Shown here in pieces: positions 17,290-25,576 of a stretch of DNA of 64,000 bases (position 1 is its first letter; each line of letters opens with the position of its first letter). The DNA lies in contig VAWU01000032.1 of assembly GCA_005888325.1 (NCBI GenBank), positions 72,569 through 136,568 of the forward strand, read 5' to 3'. A program made the translations under genes and the position numbers. The notes beneath the pieces are model-generated. The model saw only the letters and a program-made list of their open reading frames with translations. It was not told the DNA's origin and did no database searches. The DNA comes from Actinomycetota bacterium (GTDB lineage Bacteria; Actinomycetota; Acidimicrobiia; Acidimicrobiales; AC-14).

Positions 17290-18791
17290 GCTTTGATGCG
17301 CGGGAAGAGCGGTGCGCCCTTCTCGACCGTCAACCCCCCGGGGTACTGACCCCAGGTCGCCGATCCGGGAAGGCGCGCGTCGGATGGCGACCCGACGAGC
17401 CCGATCCGCCGCCACACCTCCTCCGCCGACGCGGGCACTGCCGGCCACGCGAGGACGGCCACGATGCGCAGCACCTCGAGCGCGTCGCCCATCACCGTGT
17501 CGACGGTCGCGCCGGGGTCGGCCTTCCAGGGCTCGTTGGCCTCGAGGTAGGCGTTGGTCTCGCGGATGAGACGCCAGGTCGCGTCGAGCGCATCGCTCGG
17601 CGCCACCCGCCCCCAAGCGGCTGCGGCCGCCGCGTAGGCGTCGGCCGCCATGGGGGCCAGCGGGCTGGTGGCCGATGGCGCGGGTCCCACGCCCGCGCAC
17701 TTGCTGCCGACCACGGTGGCCACGCGCGACAGGAGGTTGCCGAGGTTGTTCGCCAGGTCGGCGTTGTAGCGGTCGACCATGCGCTCGTATGAGAAGTCGC
17801 CGTCGGGCCCGAACTGCTGATCCCGCAGGAAGTGGTAGCGGAAGCCGTCGACGCCGAAGTCGGCGACGAGGTCGGCGGGCGCGATCTGGTTGAGCCGGGT
17901 CTTGCTCATCTTCTCGCCGCCAACCATCAGGAAGCCGTGCACGAAGACGTGGCGGGGCGGCGTGATGCCTGCAGAGAGGAGCATGGCCGGCCAGTAGACG
18001 CAATGGAAGCGCAGGATGTCCTTGCCGATGATGTGGTTGACGGCCGGCCACCAGGCGTCGAAGCGGTCCGGGTCGGTGCCGTAGCCGACGGCGGTGGCGT
18101 AATTGATGAGCGCGTCGTACCAGACGTAGGTGACGTGGCTCTCGTCCCATGGGATCGGGACGCCCCACGTGATCGACGTGCGACTGATCGAGAAGTCCTG
18201 AAGACCGCCGCGGATGAGACCGAGCGCCTCGTTGCGCTTGCCCTCGGGCTGCACGAAGTCCGGGTGCGCGTCGTACCAGTCGAGGAGCGGCTGCTGGTAG
18301 CGGCTGAGCTTGAAGAAGTAGTTCTCCTCCTTGACCGGCTCCACCGGCGTGCCGTGGATGGGGCACATGCCGTCGACCAGATCCGCTTCGACGTAGTAGG
18401 CCTCGCAAGACACGCAGTAGAGGCCCTCGTACGTGCCGAGCTCGATGTCGCCGCGGTCGTACACCGCCTGGAGCAACTGCCGGACGGCGCGGTGGTGGCG
18501 GGGCTCGGTGGTGCGGATGAAGTCGTCGTAGGCGATGTCGAGCAGCCGCCACGCCTCCTTGAAGCGCTCGCTCGTGCGGTCGGCCATCTCCTTGGGCGCC
18601 AGGCCCCGGGACTCGGCCGCCCGTTGGATCTTGAGGCCGTGCTCGTCGGTGCCGGTGAGGAAGAAGACGTCGTCGCCGAGCAGGCGGTGCCAACGGCACA
18701 CGGCGTCCGCGATCACCGTCGTGTAGGCGTGGCCGATGTGCGGCACGTCGTTGACGTAGTAGATGGGAGTCGTCGCGTAGAACCGGGCCAC
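17286..18791 (-). CDS. metG: Methionyl-tRNA synthetase
   Basis: A class I aminoacyl-tRNA synthetase that charges tRNA-Met. The HIGH motif is at residues 18-21 (PHIGHAY) and the KMSKS loop reads GGEKMSKTRL near residue 300. A single CxxC...C knuckle (CVSCEAYYVEADLVDGMC) marks a zinc-binding connective peptide. The protein is 501 residues and lacks the C-terminal tRNA-binding dimerisation domain found in longer forms, which is normal for many actinobacteria. GTG 18791 gives VARFYATTPIYYVND, the conserved N-terminus; open frame further upstream is inside rsmI. It is coupled to tatD. Confidence 0.97.
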   Translation of the reverse strand: MARFYATTPIYYVNDVPHIGHAYTTVIADAVCRWHRLLGDDVFFLTGTDEHGLKIQRAAESRGLAPKEMADRTSERFKEAWRLLDIAYDDFIRTTEPRHHRAVRQLLQAVYDRGDIELGTYEGLYCVSCEAYYVEADLVDGMCPIHGTPVEPVKEENYFFKLSRYQQPLLDWYDAHPDFVQPEGKRNEALGLIRGGLQDFSISRTSITWGVPIPWDESHVTYVWYDALINYATAVGYGTDPDRFDAWWPAVNHIIGKDILRFHCVYWPAMLLSAGITPPRHVFVHGFLMVGGEKMSKTRLNQIAPADLVADFGVDGFRYHFLRDQQFGPDGDFSYERMVDRYNADLANNLGNLLSRVATVVGSKCAGVGPAPSATSPLAPMAADAYAAAAAAWGRVAPSDALDATWRLIRETNAYLEANEPWKADPGATVDTVMGDALEVLRIVAVLAWPAVPASAEEVWRRIGLVGSPSDARLPGSATWGQYPGGLTVEKGAPLFPRIKA

Positions 18792-18795
18792 GCGC

Positions 18796-19623
18796 TTACC
18801 GTACGCCGAGGGCGATCTGGTAGACGTGCCGTTTTGGCAGTCCGAGGCGCCCGGCCACCGCCGCGATCGCGGCCTTCTTGTCGGCGCCCGCGTCCAGCTC
18901 CGTCCGGAGCGCGGCCTCGACCACGTCGTCGGCGGGCGGGCCCGGAGGCGGGACACCGTCGATCACCAGCACGTACTCACCGCGCGGCTCGGCCGCGAGG
19001 TGTGCCGCGGCATCCCCCAGGGAGCCCCGCCAGGTCTCCTCGTGCAACTTCGTGAGCTCGCGGACGATGGCGACGCGCCGGAGCGGCCCGAGCGCGCCGC
19101 AGAGGTCGGCCACCGTCCGGCGCACCCGGTGGGGCGCCTCGTAGACAACCGTCGTACGCGCCTCGGTGCGCAGCGCCTCCAGCCGGGCGGTACGCGCCGC
19201 TCCCTTGCGGGGCAGGAAGCCTTCGAAGCAGAAGCGACCCGTCGGTAGGCCGCTGACGACGAGGGCGGCGATGAGCGCGGACGGGCCCGGCACGACCTCC
19301 ACCCGATGGCCGGCGGCCGCGGCCGCCGCCACCAGACGCACGCCCGGGTCGGAGATGCCCGGCGTGCCCGCGTCGGTGATGACGGCGATGCGCGAGCCCG
19401 CGTCGAGCAGGCCGATCACGTCGCGCACCCGCGCGGCCTCGGTGTGGTCGTTGACGACGACCAGACGGGGGGTCTTGATGCCCGAATGGGCGAGCAGCTG
19501 TCGGGTTCGGCGGGTGTCCTCGCACGCGATGACGTCGGCCCCGCTCAACGCCTCGACGGCGCGCGGAGACAGGTCGCCGAGGTTGCCGATCGGCGTGGCC
19601 ACGAGCACCAGACCCGCGGTCAG
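18796..19623 (-). CDS. rsmI: 16S rRNA (cytidine(1402)-2'-O)-methyltransferase
   Basis: RsmI methylates the ribose of C1402 in 16S rRNA. It shows the tetrapyrrole-methylase fold motifs VLVATPIGNLGDLSPRA, CEDTRRTRQLL, ITDAGTPGISDPG and VVPGPSALIAAL. The family start normally lies about eight residues before ATPIGNL. CTG 19623, preceded by AAGGG with a workable spacer, gives MTAGLVLVATPIGNL and a 275-residue protein. GTG 19608 is the nearest ordinary start and shortens the protein by five residues. It begins four bases after the DUF192 gene and ends four bases before metG. Confidence 0.92.
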   Translation of the reverse strand: MTAGLVLVATPIGNLGDLSPRAVEALSGADVIACEDTRRTRQLLAHSGIKTPRLVVVNDHTEAARVRDVIGLLDAGSRIAVITDAGTPGISDPGVRLVAAAAAAGHRVEVVPGPSALIAALVVSGLPTGRFCFEGFLPRKGAARTARLEALRTEARTTVVYEAPHRVRRTVADLCGALGPLRRVAIVRELTKLHEETWRGSLGDAAAHLAAEPRGEYVLVIDGVPPPGPPADDVVEAALRTELDAGADKKAAIAAVAGRLGLPKRHVYQIALGVR

Positions 19624-19627
19624 GTTG

Positions 19628-19966
19628 TCAGCCCTTGATCTCGAGCTGGTCGCCGGGTAGGAGGCGCCAGCGGCCGAACGCCCCCGCCTCGGCCTCGATG
19701 ACACAGGTGGCGCGCGGCCGAGGCAGGCCGACGCGCCAGGGTCGCATCTCGACCACCGACGCCACGACGAAGGTCTCGCCGTGACGGCGACAGAAAGCCA
19801 CATCGACCGGAAAGCGCATGCCGAACGTGTGCACCGACCGGCAGGGCCGAAGCAGCAGGGCACCGTCGACACCGTCGCGGCCGCGCAAGCCGCGGAAGCG
19901 CGCGCCGAACGTCTCGGCGACGTCCAGCGCCGCCAACACCTCGCCGTCACGGATCAGCCAGGCCAC
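19628..19966 (-). CDS. DUF192 family protein
   Basis: A 112-residue protein with the DUF192 core CRSVHTFGMRFPVDVAF and the typical C-terminal RWRLLPGDQLEIKG. The fold is a small beta barrel of unknown role. It has no signal peptide here, unlike some family members. It sits between ychF and rsmI in an operon-like run and its stop lies four bases before the proposed rsmI start. Confidence 0.85.
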   Translation of the reverse strand: MAWLIRDGEVLAALDVAETFGARFRGLRGRDGVDGALLLRPCRSVHTFGMRFPVDVAFCRRHGETFVVASVVEMRPWRVGLPRPRATCVIEAEAGAFGRWRLLPGDQLEIKG

Positions 19967-19991
19967 CTTCGACCTTCCTCGTACACAGAAC

Positions 19992-21080
19992 TCACACGTT
20001 GAAGCGGATCTCGAGCACGTCGCCGTCGGCGACCTCGTAGTCCTTGCCCTCCACCCGCAGGCGGCCCGCTTCCTTGGCCGCGGCCCAGGAGCCGAGCCCG
20101 AGCAGCTCGTCCCAGCGGATCACCTCCGCGCGGATGAAACCGCGCTGCAGGTCGGAGTGGATGACGCCCGCGCATTCGGGGGCCTTGGCGCCGGCACGGA
20201 ACGTCCAGGCGCGCGACTCCTTGTCGCCCGTCGTGAGGAACGTGCGCCGGCCGAGCAGGAGGTACGCGGCGCGCACGACGCGTGACAGGGCGCCCTCGCC
20301 GAGCCCGAGCCCTTCGAGCAGCTCGGCCCGTTCCCCGGAATCGAGTTGAGCCGCCTCCGATTCGAGCTGCACGCTGACACCCAGCACCTCGGCCGCGTCA
20401 CCGAGCTCCGCGGCCACCGGCTTGACGATCGCGTCCGCCCCGTTCAGCGCCTGGGTGACCTGGTCGTCGCCCAGGTTGACCACCGCGAGCACCGGCTTGT
20501 TGGTCAACAGGAACGCGGGGCGCAGCGCGGTGCGCTGCTCGGCCGTGAGCGACGAGCGGTACACGGGCGTGCCCCCGTTCAGGACCTCGAGCGCGGCTTC
20601 GAGCGCCGGCACCTCCGCGGCCGCGTCCTTGTCGCCCTTTGCCGCCTTGCGGCGCCGGTAGAGAAGGCCCTCCACCGACGCCACGTCGGCCAGCACCAGC
20701 TCGAGCTCGAGGGTGTGGAGGTCGTCGAGCGGATCGTGACCCCCGACGATCTCCTCGCTCTCGAACGCCCGCAACACCAGGATCACCGCGTCGACCTCGC
20801 GGATCCCGGCGAGGAAGCGGTTGCCGAGGCCCTCGCCCGACGACGCGCCCGCGACCAGCCCGGCGATGTCGACCAGCTCGACCGTCGCGTGCACGACCTT
20901 CTTCGACTTCGACATCTCGGCCAGCGCGTCGAGGCGGCTGTCGGCGACGCGGGCGATGCCCACATTGGTCTCGGTGGTCGAGAAGGGATGGGAGGCGACG
21001 AGGGCGTTGCCGCCGGTGAGCGCGTTGAACAGCGCGGACTTGCCCGCGTTCGGCAATCCCACGATGCCCAATCGTTCCAT
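19992..21080 (-). CDS. ychF: Redox-regulated ATPase YchF (Obg family)
   Basis: YchF is a ribosome-associated P-loop ATPase of the Obg family that prefers ATP. The N-terminal G1 motif is GIVGLPNAGKSALFNALT, followed by switch-like HPFSTTETNVGIA and DIAGLVAGASSGEGLGNRFL. The C-terminal TGS-like domain ends in DYEVADGDVLEIRFNV. At 362 residues from ATG 21080 it is normal size; open frame upstream overlaps bL37 on the other strand and is not coding. It is divergent from bL37 across 40 bases. Confidence 0.96.
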   Translation of the reverse strand: MERLGIVGLPNAGKSALFNALTGGNALVASHPFSTTETNVGIARVADSRLDALAEMSKSKKVVHATVELVDIAGLVAGASSGEGLGNRFLAGIREVDAVILVLRAFESEEIVGGHDPLDDLHTLELELVLADVASVEGLLYRRRKAAKGDKDAAAEVPALEAALEVLNGGTPVYRSSLTAEQRTALRPAFLLTNKPVLAVVNLGDDQVTQALNGADAIVKPVAAELGDAAEVLGVSVQLESEAAQLDSGERAELLEGLGLGEGALSRVVRAAYLLLGRRTFLTTGDKESRAWTFRAGAKAPECAGVIHSDLQRGFIRAEVIRWDELLGLGSWAAAKEAGRLRVEGKDYEVADGDVLEIRFNV

Positions 21081-21120
21081 TGGGGCCAGGGTAATCGCGT
21101 GCACTACGGTCTCCTCCGCC

Positions 21121-21207
21121 ATGTCGAAGAAGACGAACAAGCGCAAGATCCGGGCCCGACGCAAGAAGGCCAACCACGGCAAGCGTCCCAACGTCGGCCG
21201 GCGCTGA
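21121..21207 (+). CDS. Large ribosomal subunit protein bL37
   Basis: A 28-residue basic protein: MSKKTNKRKIRARRKK, then ANHGKRPNVGRR. The NHGKRPN ending is the signature of bL37, the tiny 50S protein described from mycobacterial ribosome structures. Actinobacterial members are about 24 residues; this one has a few extra at each end. It has its own start just upstream of the VOC gene and is divergent from ychF. Confidence 0.85.
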   Translation: MSKKTNKRKIRARRKKANHGKRPNVGRR

Positions 21208-21265
21208 GGGCGGCATCAGGCTCGACGGGCTCGTCTTCTCCGACGAGCCCGAGCGGTGGGAGCAG

Positions 21266-21814
21266 GTGGGCTTCACCGTCGACGCCGCAGGCAACTGCCT
21301 GATCGGCGACGTGCGCCTCGTGGTCGAGGGGGGTCACCAGGGCCTGTGCGCGTGGTCGCTCGACGGTGTCGACTCCGGGGGCAGCATCGACGGTCTCGCC
21401 AGCCACCGGGCCGTCGGCGCGCCGCACGCGGCGGGAGCCGTCGGGCGCGCTCACCCGAACGGCGTGGTGGCGATCGACCACGTCGTGGTGACGTCACCCG
21501 ACCCGGCCCGCACGGTCGATGCCCTGCAGGCCGTCGGCCTCGAGCCACGTCGAACGCGCGACCACGGCACCATGCGCCAGGTCTTCTTCCGACTGGGCCC
21601 CGTGATCCTGGAGCTCGTCGGCCCCCCTGCGCCGGACGGCGACGGCCCCGCCCGCTTCTGGGGAATCGCGTTCACGGTGACCGACCTCGACGCCACCGCC
21701 CGCTACCTCGGCGACCGGCTCGGCACCGTCAAGGACGCGGTGCAGCCCGGTCGCCGCATCGCGTCGCTGCGCAAGGAGGCAGGCCTCGCCTTGCCGATCG
21801 CGTTCATGTCATGA
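21266..21814 (+). CDS. VOC (glyoxalase/bleomycin-resistance fold) protein
   Basis: A protein of at least 182 residues whose middle part, VVAIDHVVVTSPDPARTVDAL through PVILELVGPP and FWGIAFTVTDLDATARYL, matches the vicinal oxygen chelate fold. Substrate and metal dependence are unknown. The start is uncertain. GTG 21266 is the first ordinary start, but good coding sequence (RLDGLVFSDEPERWEQ) continues upstream in frame to about 21209 with no ATG, GTG or TTG. The 3' end overlaps the carboxylase gene as ATGA, so they are coupled. Confidence 0.7.
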   Translation: MGFTVDAAGNCLIGDVRLVVEGGHQGLCAWSLDGVDSGGSIDGLASHRAVGAPHAAGAVGRAHPNGVVAIDHVVVTSPDPARTVDALQAVGLEPRRTRDHGTMRQVFFRLGPVILELVGPPAPDGDGPARFWGIAFTVTDLDATARYLGDRLGTVKDAVQPGRRIASLRKEAGLALPIAFMS

Positions 21815-23388
21815 GCGAGCCGCGCGAGGACCGGCAGGACGCAGACGGATGGGAGCCCGAGGTCGAGGAGCTGCGCCGGCGCGAGGCGATGGCGCGCGAG
21901 ATGGGCGGGGCCGAGAAGGTGGCGCGTCAGCACGACGCGGGTCGCCTCACCGTGCGCGAGCGCATCGACGCGCTGCTCGACGCGGGCTCGTTCCACGAGG
22001 TCGGCGCGCTGGCCGGGCGCGCCACCTACGAGGGCGCCGAGCTCACGGAGTTCCGACCCGCCAACTTCGTGATGGGGAGGGGACGCATCGACGGGCGGGC
22101 GGTCGTCGTCGGCGGCGACGACTTCACCGTGCGGGGCGGCGCCGCCGACGCGTCGATCTTCGCCAAGCAGGTGCACGCCGAACGCATGGCCCACGATCTG
22201 CGCCTGCCGCTCGTGCGCCTGGTCGACGGCACGGGCGGCGGGGGCTCGGTGAAGTCGCTCGACACCCTGGGCCGCACCTACGTCCCCTACAACCCGGGCT
22301 GGGAATGGGTCGTCGACAACCTCGGCACCGTGCCGGTCGTCGCGCTCGCGCTCGGTCCCGTCGCGGGGCTCGGCGCGGCGCGCGTCGTCACCAGCCACTA
22401 CTCGGTGATGGTGCGCGGCGTCGCGCAGGTGTTCGTGGCCGGGCCGCCCGTGGTGGCCCGCCTGGGCGAGACCGTCGACAAGGAGGGACTCGGCGGCAGT
22501 CAGATCCACGTCCGCAACGGCGTGGTCGACGACGCGGTCAACGACGAGCACGAGGCGTTCGCCCGCGTGCGCCGCTTCCTCTCCTATCTGCCCGCGTCGG
22601 TGCACGGGCTGCCGCCGCGCGCCGTGTGCGACGACGACCCCGACCGTCGCGACGAATGGCTCGTCGACGCCATTCCCCGCGACCGGCGCAAGCCATACAA
22701 GGTCCGGCCGATCATCGACGCACTCGTGGACCGCGGCTCGTTCCTCGAGCTCGGGCGCGAGTTCGGCCGTCCCGCGGTCACCGGGCTCGCCCGCCTGTCG
22801 GGTTGGCCGGTGGCCGTGCTCGCCGGCGACCCCTACCACTACGGCGCGGGCTGGACCGCCGACGCGGCGCAGAAGGTGACGCGGTTCGTCGACCTGGCCG
22901 ACACCTTCCACCTGCCGGTCGTACACCTCGTCGACCAGCCCGGGTTCGTGATCGGCGCCGCGGCCGAGCGCGCCGCCACCATCCGCCATGGCGCGCGCAC
23001 GCTGGCCGCGATCTACCAGGCGCGGGTGCCGTGGTGCGCGGTGATCCTGCGCAAGGTCTACGGCGTGGCGGGCGCCGCCCATCAGAACGCGGCCCGGCTG
23101 TCGTACCGCTACGCGTGGCCGTCGGGCGACTGGGGCTCGTTGCCTCTCGAGGGCGGGATCGAGGCCGCGTTCAAGGCCCAGCTCGAGCAGGCCGACGACC
23201 CGGATGCGCTGAAGGCCGAGATCGAGGCGCGCATGAACCTCGTGCGCTCGCCGTTCCGCACCGCCGAGTCGTTCATGGTCGAGGAGATCATCGATCCCCG
23301 CGTCACACGTCCGCTGTTGTGCGACTTCGCCGAGCTGGCGGCTCCCCTCCGCGAGCCCGGGCCCGTCGTCAGGATGATGCGACCGTGA
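21811..23388 (+). CDS. Acyl-CoA carboxylase carboxyltransferase (beta) subunit
   Basis: A 525-residue carboxyl transferase of the AccD/PccB group, which moves CO2 from carboxybiotin to an acyl-CoA. The N-half has GRLTVRERIDALLDAGSFHE and VDGTGGGGSVKSL. The C-half has HLVDQPGFVIGAAAERAATI with the oxyanion Gly-rich region and KVYGVAGAAH. No biotin carboxylase or carrier gene lies in the window, so the alpha subunit must be encoded elsewhere. Substrate (acetyl, propionyl or longer) cannot be read from the sequence. ATG 21811 overlaps the upstream stop and the end is coupled to the crotonase gene. Confidence 0.9.
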   Translation: MSEPREDRQDADGWEPEVEELRRREAMAREMGGAEKVARQHDAGRLTVRERIDALLDAGSFHEVGALAGRATYEGAELTEFRPANFVMGRGRIDGRAVVVGGDDFTVRGGAADASIFAKQVHAERMAHDLRLPLVRLVDGTGGGGSVKSLDTLGRTYVPYNPGWEWVVDNLGTVPVVALALGPVAGLGAARVVTSHYSVMVRGVAQVFVAGPPVVARLGETVDKEGLGGSQIHVRNGVVDDAVNDEHEAFARVRRFLSYLPASVHGLPPRAVCDDDPDRRDEWLVDAIPRDRRKPYKVRPIIDALVDRGSFLELGREFGRPAVTGLARLSGWPVAVLAGDPYHYGAGWTADAAQKVTRFVDLADTFHLPVVHLVDQPGFVIGAAAERAATIRHGARTLAAIYQARVPWCAVILRKVYGVAGAAHQNAARLSYRYAWPSGDWGSLPLEGGIEAAFKAQLEQADDPDALKAEIEARMNLVRSPFRTAESFMVEEIIDPRVTRPLLCDFAELAAPLREPGPVVRMMRP

Positions 23389-24242
23389 CGCCCGACGAGG
23401 CCGTGACACAGCCGCGAGGGAGCGACCCGTTGCTCGTCAACCGGGCGGACGGAATCGCGGTCGTGACCCTCAACCGACCCGAAGCGCGCAACGCGCTCAA
23501 CGTCGAGCTCTTGCGTGCCCTTCCAGCGACCATCGCCGAGCTCAACGCCGACGACGACGTGGCCGTCGTCATCCTCACCGGTGCCGACCCCGCGTTCTGC
23601 GCGGGTCTCGACCTGAAGCAGCTGGGGTCCACCGGCGACAACTTGTCGGGGGGCGGACAGGGCGTGGCGGCGACACCCTTCCCCGCCGACATGGTCAAGC
23701 CGGTGATCGGTGCCGTCAACGGGCCGACGGTCACCGGCGGCCTGGAGCTGGCGTTGCACAGCGACTTCCTCATCGCGAGTGAACGCGCCCGCTTCGGCGA
23801 CACCCACGCCCGGGTCGGTGTCGTGCCGGGATGGGGCCTGTCGGTGCTGCTGCCGCAGGCGGTGGGCGTGCGCCGGGCGAAGGAGATGAGCCTCACCGGG
23901 CGTTTCCTCACCGCTCAGGAGGCGCTCGAGTGCGGGCTCGTGAACCACGTGGTGCCCCACCACGAGCTCCTGCCCACGGCACGCGCGCTCGCGGCCGACA
24001 TCGTCGGCGCGGAGCAGGACGCGGCACGCGCGCTCCTCGCCGAGTACAAGCAGACATCTGCCACCACCGTCACCGAGGGTCTCGAGATCGAGGGCCGGCT
24101 CTTCCGCGAGTGGTCGCGTCGCAAGTTCGACCCTGACGCGGTGGAACGGCGGCGGCAGGCGATCGTCGAGCGCGGTCGGTCGCAGTCCGCCACCGGTGGC
24201 ACACGCCGGCCGGCCGAGCCCACGCGTGACCCGGCCCCGTGA
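23385..24242 (+). CDS. Enoyl-CoA hydratase/isomerase family protein
   Basis: A crotonase-fold protein of 285 residues acting on acyl-CoA thioesters. The oxyanion-hole segments are FCAGLDLKQLG and AVNGPTVTGGLELAL. The first hydratase Glu (in GGLELAL) is kept, but the position of the second (GQPE in hydratases) reads FGDTHARVG, so classical hydration may be impaired and isomerase or hydrolase chemistry is possible. GTG 23385 forms GTGA with the carboxylase stop. Operon context points to acyl-CoA degradation or branched-chain acid metabolism. Confidence 0.85.
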   Translation: MTPDEAVTQPRGSDPLLVNRADGIAVVTLNRPEARNALNVELLRALPATIAELNADDDVAVVILTGADPAFCAGLDLKQLGSTGDNLSGGGQGVAATPFPADMVKPVIGAVNGPTVTGGLELALHSDFLIASERARFGDTHARVGVVPGWGLSVLLPQAVGVRRAKEMSLTGRFLTAQEALECGLVNHVVPHHELLPTARALAADIVGAEQDAARALLAEYKQTSATTVTEGLEIEGRLFREWSRRKFDPDAVERRRQAIVERGRSQSATGGTRRPAEPTRDPAP

Positions 24243-24264
24243 CTTTTCGCCTACCGTCGACGTG

Positions 24265-25005
24265 ATGCAGTGGATCGGTGAGCCGAAGATCGAGATGGGA
24301 GTCATCGAGCGGCGGTTCGACGTGGACGTCGACGGCCGCATCGTGCCCGGGCTCGTGTGGACGCCGGAGGCCGCGACCGGCCCGCGCCCGCTCGTCCTGA
24401 TCGGCCACGGCGGGTCGCTGCACAAACGGGTGGCGTACGTCGTCCATCTCGCCCGCCACATGGTGCGCCATCACGGATACGCGGCAGCGGCCATCGACGG
24501 CCCCAACCACGGCGACCGGCGGCCCGACGGCGGCCGCGACCCGATGCTGGTGTTCAGCGAGTTCCCCACCGAATGGTCGCGGCCGGCGAGCACCGACGAG
24601 ATGGTCGCCGATTGGCGGGCCACGCTCGACGCGTTGCGCAAGTGCAGCGACGTCGGTGACGGCACGGTGGGCTACTGGGGGCTCTCGATGGGCTCGATCT
24701 ACGGTCTTCCGTTCGTCGCCGCCGAGCCTCGCATCCAGGTGGCGGTGCTCGGGCTGCTCGGGCTGGTCGGACCCACGCGTGCCCGGCTGGAAGCCGATGC
24801 CCGCACGCTGACCTGTCCCGTGCTGTTCCTCCAGCAGTGGGACGACGAGCTCTTCAAACGGCAGCCCGTGCTCGACCTGTTCGACGTCATCGCGTCACCC
24901 GACAAGCGCCTCCACGTGCAGCCCGGCGCGCACGCCGCCGTCCCCCCGGAGGAGTTCCAGCACTCGGTTGACTTCCTCGTGAAGCACCTAGGTTCCTGTT
25001 CCTGA
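24265..25005 (+). CDS. Alpha/beta hydrolase
   Basis: A 246-residue alpha/beta hydrolase, probably cytoplasmic. The oxyanion region GHGGSLHKR, nucleophile elbow GLSMGS with the Ser, acidic residue in QQWDDELF and a C-terminal His in QPGAHAAV form a credible catalytic triad. Substrate is unknown. I start at ATG 24265 (GTG 24262 is an alternative), 22 bases after the crotonase stop, so it is likely the last gene of this operon. The 3' end overlaps the convergent PPOX gene by 18 bases. Confidence 0.8.
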   Translation: MQWIGEPKIEMGVIERRFDVDVDGRIVPGLVWTPEAATGPRPLVLIGHGGSLHKRVAYVVHLARHMVRHHGYAAAAIDGPNHGDRRPDGGRDPMLVFSEFPTEWSRPASTDEMVADWRATLDALRKCSDVGDGTVGYWGLSMGSIYGLPFVAAEPRIQVAVLGLLGLVGPTRARLEADARTLTCPVLFLQQWDDELFKRQPVLDLFDVIASPDKRLHVQPGAHAAVPPEEFQHSVDFLVKHLGSCS

Positions 25006-25407
25006 TCCGCTGCCCGACCACCACTGCGTCGACTCCATCCTCACCCGTATGAACGGCCCACGCGGCGGGCGGTCGCGGTACTGCGGGTACTTCGCGGTCA
25101 GAGCGTCACGGCCCCGCTCGTCGTCGTCGAGCACGAGCGCCCGCCCGCGCACCATCACCCACCACAGACGGGTCCAGTCGTCGTCGTAGTGGTCCACGAG
25201 CACCGTGACGTCGGGATGGACGGCGATGTCGTCGAGGCGCCGGAGCCGAGTGGTGCTCTTGGGCTTGTGGTCCACGGCGGAGTGCAGCGTCTGGCCCGCG
25301 ACGGCGAAGCAGAACGGCACCACGTGGGGACGCCCGTCGGACCCGACGGTCGCCAGGTGCCCGACGGGGGCGGCGGCCAGTCGCCGGTGGGCCTCAGCCC
25401 GGTCCAT
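24988..25407 (-). CDS. PPOX-class, probably F420-dependent, oxidoreductase
   Basis: A 139-residue split-barrel flavin/F420-binding protein. It shows the typical start [25 protein letters not shown] and the middle [25 protein letters not shown], close to actinobacterial PPOX proteins predicted to use cofactor F420. Its ATG at 25407 lies inside the 3' end of bsaP, so it is translationally coupled to the biotin genes. The reaction is unknown. The frame is open upstream through bsaP but that region belongs to bsaP in another frame. Confidence 0.85.
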   Translation of the reverse strand: MDRAEAHRRLAAAPVGHLATVGSDGRPHVVPFCFAVAGQTLHSAVDHKPKSTTRLRRLDDIAVHPDVTVLVDHYDDDWTRLWWVMVRGRALVLDDDERGRDALTAKYPQYRDRPPRGPFIRVRMESTQWWSGSGSGTGT

Positions 25408-25570
25408 GGGCGACCTCGCCGTGGTCGCGGCAGCGGGCCGAGTAGGAGGCGGGCCTGACCTGTACGGCGAGGCGCCGCCCGCACGCGTCGCAGAACCGGG
25501 GCGGATCGAGCCGGCGCCGGCACCGTCCGTCGCACTCGGGTGACGGCCGCCCGCACCCGCTACAGAACAC
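25394..25570 (-). CDS. bsaP: Biotin synthase auxiliary protein BsaP
   Basis: A 58-residue cysteine-rich protein beginning [17 protein letters not shown] and continuing [16 protein letters not shown]. It has seven Cys (3, 6, 13, 17, 27, 30, 47) plus His50, as expected for a metal or iron-sulfur binding protein. Its place directly after bioB and its CxxC...PPRFCxxCxRR pattern match BsaP, a small protein that mycobacterial biotin synthase needs for activity. GTG 25570 lies 6 bases after the bioB stop, behind GAGGGG. It overlaps the PPOX start by 14 bases. Confidence 0.82.
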   Translation of the reverse strand: MFCSGCGRPSPECDGRCRRRLDPPRFCDACGRRLAVQVRPASYSARCRDHGEVAHGPG

Positions 25571-25576
25571 AGCCCC

